Shown one piece after another: positions 24,559 through 28,612 of a stretch of DNA of 28,612 nt. The stretch covers positions 1 to 28,612 of the forward strand of contig CAYIYO010000021.1 in NCBI GenBank assembly GCA_964367715.1. Reading direction: 5' to 3'. Position numbers and translations under genes: made by a program. Under the pieces are notes generated by a model, which made no database searches, was not told where the DNA came from, and saw only the letters and a program-made list of their open reading frames with translations. Numbering within the stretch: position 1 is the stretch's first letter; each line of letters begins with the position of its first letter. Source of the stretch: CAYIYO01 sp964367715. Lineage in GTDB: Bacteria > Chlamydiota > Chlamydiia > Chlamydiales > Criblamydiaceae.

Positions 24559-24915
24559 ATGAAAAAGAGTGCATTAGGAATTTGTCTGCTTGGTTTATCA
24601 ATTGAAGCGCAGGCACATGAAATCAACTGGTCGGACTCGGACGATCCGAATAATCAAAAAGCGCCTTTTGTCACGCCATTGCAAGAGCTGCCGATCGAAG
24701 AAGAACAACCCGTGCAGCAGGATCCTTTTGATCCAAGAGGGTTGCAAGAAGAGCATCTACAAGAAAGGCCTTTGCAACAGCGCCGTATCCCTAATCATTC
24801 GTTAGAAGAAAATAGAATTAAATCGCGACCATTAGAAGAAGAGTCGATCCCAGATAATGGATTGCAAGAACAACCCTTGCAAGAGCTTCCCTTACAAGAA
24901 AATCGCGTCAATTAA
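24559..24915 (+). CDS. Secreted protein of degenerate five-residue repeats
   Basis: The 118-residue product has a short signal peptide (1-19, cleavage after AQA). From about residue 40 the mature protein is built of units of five residues with Leu, Ile or Val at a fixed place, such as GLQEE, HLQER, PLQQR, RIPNH, SLEEN, RIKSR, PLEEE, SIPDN, GLQEQ, PLQEL and PLQEN. At least eleven units are in exact register to the C-terminus. The period and spaced hydrophobic residue resemble pentapeptide-repeat beta-helices, but the consensus is xLQEx, not A(D/N)Lxx. A coil or linker-like acidic repeat is the alternative. AAGGTGG before the ATG supports the start. The end overlaps the convergent Rsm22-like gene by eight bases. 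No function can be assigned. Confidence 0.8.
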   Translation: MKKSALGICLLGLSIEAQAHEINWSDSDDPNNQKAPFVTPLQELPIEEEQPVQQDPFDPRGLQEEHLQERPLQQRRIPNHSLEENRIKSRPLEEESIPDNGLQEQPLQELPLQENRVN

Positions 24916-25873
24916 GCGGCAGTGTATCACCCCAAGAGGCTTTTTGCGCGGCTTTGTATAACGGACCGTCGCGTCGAGAAATCGTCCGCTGTTTCACGTC
25001 TCCTTCTGGAAGACACACGTCGACAGTCAGATGTCCGGAATGCTTTCGAGGATGTCCCACAAGGCGTGCATCGGAGGAATCTTGCGAACTTTTTGTTGCG
25101 ATCAGATACGAATATTTTTCGTCTTCGTAGCCTAAGGACGCCCCTTTAATATTTTTGTGCAGCGCACTACGAGATAACCGTTCGCTAAAATGGCACCAGC
25201 GTTCTGTTCCGGCCAATGGACATTGCTTTTCATGTGGACAAGGAGCTGCAATGTGTGCTCCGGCTTGAATCAACCAGTCTCTTGCTAAAAGAATGCGTTC
25301 AAATCCACGCGGGGTACCGGGTTCAATGAATACCAATGCCTGCCCTGTTGCCTTCCATGCTTTTTCCAGCAAACTAATCAGGTGTTCTTCCGATAGTTCT
25401 CCAATCACATACGAAGCTGTCACGAGATCGAACTGTCCGTTAGGAAACTTTTCAGGGATGCTTCCTTGTTGCCAATGACAATTAATTTCTTTAGTTAGCT
25501 TTTGTGCAATGCGCTTTGCGATTGAAATGAACGAAGAATTTTGCTCTAACAGATACGCCGATTTTAATTCGGGACACGTCTCGACCGCTGCCCATAATGC
25601 CGTCCCCGGTCCACTCCCAATATCTAGAAGAGAAGTAAGGAAAATAGAAGAATGTCGCATCAACTCTTCCAACACACGCGTGACAACAGCAAATGTTGCC
25701 GGCATCCGCACAGCAAGATAGGCGTTGTGAATGGAATCACCAGTCAGTCGAATGTGGGGATTGGGATTTTGATAGAGACGCGACAATTCTTCGGATGCAC
25801 GCGCATTGTCTTTTTGCGAAGAATTTTTTAATTCTTCCTCGATCGCCTGTTCTAAAAATAAAGGTAAATGCAT
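24908..25873 (-). CDS. Rsm22/METTL17-type ribosomal methyltransferase-like protein
   Basis: A member of the Rsm22 family, associated with small-ribosomal-subunit assembly. The 321-residue product carries VRMPATFAVV, the SAM-binding LLDIGSGPGTALWAA (82-96), ASYVIGELSEEH, VFIEPGTPRGF, the cysteine segment APCPHEKQCPLAGTERWCHF (Cys212, Cys218, Cys227), YEDEKYSYLIA and a C-terminal HPRKHSGHL...Cys287...WGD. Four cysteines in this spacing match the iron-sulphur ligands described for mitochondrial METTL17. SAM is presumably made by MetK encoded in the same window. Whether it methylates rRNA or acts as an assembly factor is open. It faces the pentapeptide-type gene convergently. Confidence 0.9.
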   Translation of the reverse strand: MHLPLFLEQAIEEELKNSSQKDNARASEELSRLYQNPNPHIRLTGDSIHNAYLAVRMPATFAVVTRVLEELMRHSSIFLTSLLDIGSGPGTALWAAVETCPELKSAYLLEQNSSFISIAKRIAQKLTKEINCHWQQGSIPEKFPNGQFDLVTASYVIGELSEEHLISLLEKAWKATGQALVFIEPGTPRGFERILLARDWLIQAGAHIAAPCPHEKQCPLAGTERWCHFSERLSRSALHKNIKGASLGYEDEKYSYLIATKSSQDSSDARLVGHPRKHSGHLTVDVCLPEGDVKQRTISRRDGPLYKAAQKASWGDTLPLN

Positions 25874-25930
25874 GATTTACAAAAGAGAATACTTAATTTT
25901 CCCTTATAAAACCATGGGTTTTAGAAAGAA

Positions 25931-26686
25931 TCATGAGTAGTGCTCATTTGTCCTATTGGTGGGGGGAGGAAGCCACGCAGGCAGATTGCTGTCCCTTTGA
26001 GTAGCTATATCATCATCATCATCATCATCATCTTCCGATTCATGGGGAGAGCGGGAGGAAACGGTCGTTGTCTGACCCGAAGTTGGAGCAGATGAAGGTG
26101 AGGAAGCTCCAGGTCCTGAGGCACCTGTTTGGTTTGTGGAATTATTACCGGGTCCTGGGGCTGTAGGAGGAGGTGTGGAAGGGCCTTGGGTTAGGATTAA
26201 GGCGGTAGTGCCCCCCATTAATGCTGTTGTTGCAAGGCCACCGCCTAGAATTGCTAAAGCCACGAGAGCTGTGGCGGCGACTCCGCCTGTTGCTGCAGAT
26301 GCGACGATTAGACTGGCGACAATCATTCCGCCTCCTAGGACAATCGCTCCAACTACAGCGGCTCCGATCAAAAATTTAGGAGATTTATACCATACATCAT
26401 TTGTTTTTGCCGCGGTTTGAGTCAGCGTGCCTGTTGCCCCGGTAAACGTGGGGTTTGCGCCATTAGCAGGTGGATTTGCTCCTGTCGCAGAAGTTGTAGT
26501 TGTGGTTGTGGTTGTTGCAGGCGGGGTGCTATGGACAGAGGTAGTAAGATCATTTGCTGAATAGGGGGAACTTGATGAAGATGAAGTTGATGAGGATGAA
26601 GAGGTTGTAGTCGTAGTGGTAACTTGCGGGTAATTGTCGCCTACTGACGTATGCGTCGAATAATTGTTTGAAGCTGAAGCAGCCAT
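25931..26686 (-). CDS. Putative inclusion-membrane (Inc-like) protein
   Basis: The 251-residue product has no Sec signal but a Ser/Thr/Asn-rich N-terminus with long Thr and Ser runs (about 1-70). A bilobed hydrophobic region follows (about 105-131 and 136-167, Gly/Ala/Val-rich with a short turn). The C-terminal tail is hydrophilic, with a run of eight Asp encoded by an (ATC)8 tract. Two closely spaced membrane segments with both ends polar is the hallmark of chlamydial Inc proteins. These are delivered by type III secretion into the host-derived vacuole membrane, with both termini facing the host cytosol. The assignment is structural; there is no recognisable homologue. AAGAGA lies about ten bases before the start. 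The 105-base upstream gap is extremely AT-rich and likely holds the promoter. Confidence 0.75.
   Translation of the reverse strand: MAASASNNYSTHTSVGDNYPQVTTTTTTSSSSSTSSSSSSPYSANDLTTSVHSTPPATTTTTTTTSATGANPPANGANPTFTGATGTLTQTAAKTNDVWYKSPKFLIGAAVVGAIVLGGGMIVASLIVASAATGGVAATALVALAILGGGLATTALMGGTTALILTQGPSTPPPTAPGPGNNSTNQTGASGPGASSPSSAPTSGQTTTVSSRSPHESEDDDDDDDDIATQRDSNLPAWLPPPTNRTNEHYS
26009..26032. repeat. (ATC)8 trinucleotide tract encoding poly-Asp
   Basis: Eight perfect ATC units on the plus strand read as eight Asp codons (GAT) of the Inc-like gene on the minus strand. Uninterrupted units of one codon type could expand or contract in frame by slippage. Confidence 0.9.
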
Positions 26687-26791
26687 ATTATTTATCTCTT
26701 AATTAAATAATTTATAATATATTTAACATTTGTATATTATAATTATAAAAATTAAAAATATTAATTTCAATACTATATAGATAAATTCATT

Positions 26792-27343
26792 TTATAAACG
26801 AATAGGTTCGATTTGAGCAAATAATAAGGCATTTGCATCTTTTTCAGAGAGTAGTGGGGCGCAATTGGCTAGGGGCCATTGGATATTGACCGTCGGGTCG
26901 TTCCATTGGAGGGTACGTTCGGCTTGGGGATTGTAGAAAGCGGAGGCTTTGTACAGGACTTGGGCGTCGTCGGTAAGGGCGAGGAAACCGTGAGCGAAGC
27001 CTTCGGGAATCCAGGCGATGCGTTTATTGGTCGCAGAGAGGTGGAATCCTACCCATTGCCCGTAGGTAGGTGAATTGTGTCGTAGGTCGACAGCGACATC
27101 ATAGACTTCTCCGGAGACGACGCGGACGAGTTTTGCTTGGATGTCGTGGATTTGGTAGTGGAGACCACGCAACGTCTGTTTTTTTGATTTTGAGTGGTTG
27201 TCTTGAACAAAGGAGATAGGGCGGCCAATTGCGCTGCAGAATTTTTCTTTGTTGAAGCTTTCGAAAAAGAAGCCGCGGTCGTCGGTGAAGACTTTTGGTT
27301 CGAAGAGTTTGACGTCGGGAAGAGAGGTTTCGATGAGTTTCAT
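26792..27343 (-). CDS. rfbC: dTDP-4-dehydrorhamnose 3,5-epimerase
   Basis: Third step of dTDP-L-rhamnose synthesis. The 183-residue cupin shows DDRGFFFESFN, FVQDNHSKSKKQTLRGLHYQ (catalytic His62), VRVVSGEVYDVAVDLR, PEGFAHGF (113-120) and the Tyr131 region, all expected for RmlC. I chose the ATG at 27343. It overlaps the rfbB stop by four bases (ATGA), has AAGGGAA just upstream and matches the family N-terminus (MKLIETSLPDV). The longer frame from 27373 adds ten residues that are only a shadow of the rfbB end. The two genes are translationally coupled. rfbA and rfbD are not in the window. Confidence 0.95.
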   Translation of the reverse strand: MKLIETSLPDVKLFEPKVFTDDRGFFFESFNKEKFCSAIGRPISFVQDNHSKSKKQTLRGLHYQIHDIQAKLVRVVSGEVYDVAVDLRHNSPTYGQWVGFHLSATNKRIAWIPEGFAHGFLALTDDAQVLYKASAFYNPQAERTLQWNDPTVNIQWPLANCAPLLSEKDANALLFAQIEPIRL

Positions 27344-28416
27344 AGGATTCCCTTGTAGTGCGTGTCGAGCCATTCGCTGTAGTTGTGAGAAAGGATGGTT
27401 TCGCGCCAGGCGTTATTTTCGAGGTACCATTTTACAGTTGTGCGGAGATGTTCTTTGAAGGATTTTGTCGGAGCCCAGTCGATTTGGTCGCGAATTTTTT
27501 CGCTGTTGAGAGCATAGCGACGGTCATGACCGGGGCGATCCTTTACGAAGGTGATGAGTTGTTTGTGTGGGAGATGGGGGGAATTGGGAAGAAGTTCATC
27601 GAGGAGAGAGCAAAGCATTTCGACCAGTTCGAGGTTGGAGAGTTCGTCGTTGCTGCCGATGTTGTAAACGTTTCCTGGAGTGCCTTTTTGTAGGAGAGCG
27701 ACGATGGCGGAGCAGTGGTCGTCGACGAAGAGCCAATTGCGGCGTTGTTTTCCGTCGCCATAGATAGGAATTGCCTTTCCTTTGATTGCGTTGAAGAGAG
27801 TGAGAGGGATGAGTTTTTCTGGAAATTGGTGAGGACCGAAGTTATTTGTGCAGCGTGTGATGATTGTTGGAAGGCCGAACGTGTGGTGATAGGAGTGGAC
27901 AAAGTGGTCTGCGGATGCTTTGGAAGCAGCGTAGGGACTGTTTGGTTGGAGAGGCGAGGATTCCGTCCATGCCGCTTCGTTTTCGTCTAGAGAGCCGTAG
28001 ACTTCGTCTGTGGAGACCTGAATAAAGCGAAAGTCGTTGGGGCGATTATTGGATTCCCAATAGCACAATGATTCTTCTAATAGAGTAGCGGTTCCGGTGA
28101 CATTTGTGTGGAGGAAGGGGGAGGGATTGTGGAGAGAGCGGTCGACGTGTGTTTCTGCGGCGAAGTTGATGATAGCAGAGGGGCGATGGTGATTCAAAAG
28201 AGTGTGGATGAGAGATCTATTGGCGATATCCCCCTCGACGAACGTGTAGTTTGGAGAAGATTCGATGCTGCGCAGATTTTCCAGCGAGCCCGCATATGTT
28301 AGTAAGTCAAGGTTGATGACCGGTGTTTTTTTGGTTTGTATCCAGTGGAGAAGGAATTGGGATCCAATGAATCCAGCACCACCAGTGACGAGAATTGCAG
28401 CATTATTTTGTTTCAT
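27340..28416 (-). CDS. rfbB: dTDP-glucose 4,6-dehydratase
   Basis: Second step of dTDP-sugar synthesis, converting dTDP-glucose to the 4-keto-6-deoxy intermediate. The 358-residue short-chain dehydrogenase has the NAD-binding GGAGFIGS (12-19), AAETHVDRS, the active-site STDEVYG (135-141), YAASK (Tyr162, Lys166), RCTNNFGPHQFPEKLIP and YGDGKQRRNWLFVDDH. These motifs are typical of RmlB and not of other SDR epimerases. It is immediately upstream of rfbC with an ATGA overlap. Together they supply a deoxysugar for a surface glycan, which the Wza/Wzc-like proteins about 10 kb away might export. Confidence 0.95.
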   Translation of the reverse strand: MKQNNAAILVTGGAGFIGSQFLLHWIQTKKTPVINLDLLTYAGSLENLRSIESSPNYTFVEGDIANRSLIHTLLNHHRPSAIINFAAETHVDRSLHNPSPFLHTNVTGTATLLEESLCYWESNNRPNDFRFIQVSTDEVYGSLDENEAAWTESSPLQPNSPYAASKASADHFVHSYHHTFGLPTIITRCTNNFGPHQFPEKLIPLTLFNAIKGKAIPIYGDGKQRRNWLFVDDHCSAIVALLQKGTPGNVYNIGSNDELSNLELVEMLCSLLDELLPNSPHLPHKQLITFVKDRPGHDRRYALNSEKIRDQIDWAPTKSFKEHLRTTVKWYLENNAWRETILSHNYSEWLDTHYKGIL

Positions 28417-28459
28417 TGCGAGTTTTGCCGTATTGTAAAGAAATTTTCCCTCTAAAAGT

Positions 28460-28549
28460 TAAACGACAATAATGACATTAACGACACCAAGGACATATAG
28501 GATGATATCGTTAATGTCCTTGGTGTCGTTATGGTCGTTTGTCGTTTAA
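28460..28549. repeat. Inverted repeat between rfbB and the upstream gene
   Basis: Left arm (28460-28496) and right arm (28514-28549) are inverted copies of about 36 bases, with a perfect 17-base inner part (AACGACACCAAGGACAT) and an imperfect outer part made of AACGAC words. The right arm ends two bases before the stop codon of the minus-strand gene at the window edge. It could terminate that gene or be a small mobile palindrome. Confidence 0.75.
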
Positions 28550-28550
28550 T

Positions 28551-28612
28551 TTATGCCGTTGCTTTTGCGTAGCGTTCGGCGACATTTTTCCAGTTGACGA
28601 TCTTCCAGATCT
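28551..28612 (-). CDS. 3' end of a truncated gene, possibly a glycosyltransferase
   Basis: The last 20 codons of a minus-strand gene run off the window, ending IWKIVNWKNVAERYAKATA and a TAA stop at 28551-28553. A Trp-x-x-Val-Ala-x-x-Tyr ending is common in group 1 glycosyltransferases, which would fit a gene next to rfbB, but so little sequence is a weak basis. The reading frame is supported by the stop just before an inverted repeat and by the matching strand of rfbB and rfbC. Confidence 0.45.
   Translation of the reverse strand, partial: IWKIVNWKNVAERYAKATA

Noticed and set aside
27344..27373. Longer N-terminus for rfbC
   Set aside because: The added residues overlap rfbB coding sequence in another frame; the ATGA overlap with AAGGGAA upstream fits the shorter start and the family N-terminus.

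Overview
The window looks like chromosomal DNA of an environmental (amoeba- or animal-associated) member of the Chlamydiae. The mutL-pepP pair is in the order I recall from Chlamydia trachomatis. A Ser/Thr-rich protein with a two-lobed hydrophobic region looks like an inclusion-membrane (Inc) protein. The genome encodes its own metK, which the classical pathogenic Chlamydia lack. Genus cannot be fixed from the sequence. No rRNA, tRNA, CRISPR array, intact insertion sequence or phage module was seen.

Layout. (1) 0.4-5.3 kb, minus strand: a three-gene surface module, consisting of a two-Ig-domain periplasmic chaperone-like protein, a 1060-residue usher-like outer-membrane beta-barrel and a small secreted beta-rich protein. 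It resembles a non-canonical chaperone-usher system. (2) 5.5-8.6 kb, minus: the housekeeping RNA/ribosome operon cca > SpoU-family methyltransferase > rsgA, with overlapping ends. (3) 8.7-11.6 kb, plus: mutL-pepP. (4) 11.7-17.7 kb, minus: metK > Wza-like export lipoprotein > very long Wzc-like co-polymerase with a degenerate kinase domain > secreted putative zinc phospholipase C-like protein, tightly packed. (5) 17.8-22.1 kb, minus: a secreted protein of a recognisable but uncharacterised family, and a three-part MFS/acyltransferase/acyl-ACP synthetase fusion for lysophospholipid recycling. (6) 22.1-24.9 kb, plus: a small protein resembling immunity proteins of polymorphic toxin systems, a membrane-anchored CocE/NonD hydrolase, a complex palindrome, and a secreted protein made of degenerate five-residue repeats. 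(7) 24.9-28.6 kb, minus: an Rsm22-type methyltransferase, the Inc-like protein, rfbC and rfbB for dTDP-rhamnose precursors, and the last codons of another gene, perhaps a glycosyltransferase.

Two themes connect the genes. Cell-surface construction recurs: the usher-like module, Wza/Wzc polysaccharide export, dTDP-sugar synthesis and phospholipid recycling. The intergenic regions are unusually rich in long palindromes with TA-rich ends (100-263, 4215-4378, 5384-5450 half, 18447-18494, 434-456 half), plus two unrelated large palindromes (24389-24526 and 28460-28549). One palindrome lies inside the 3' end of the chaperone-like gene and is translated in frame as its last ~55 residues, much like Rickettsia palindromic elements. 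That, and the usher-like module, are the most interesting items here.
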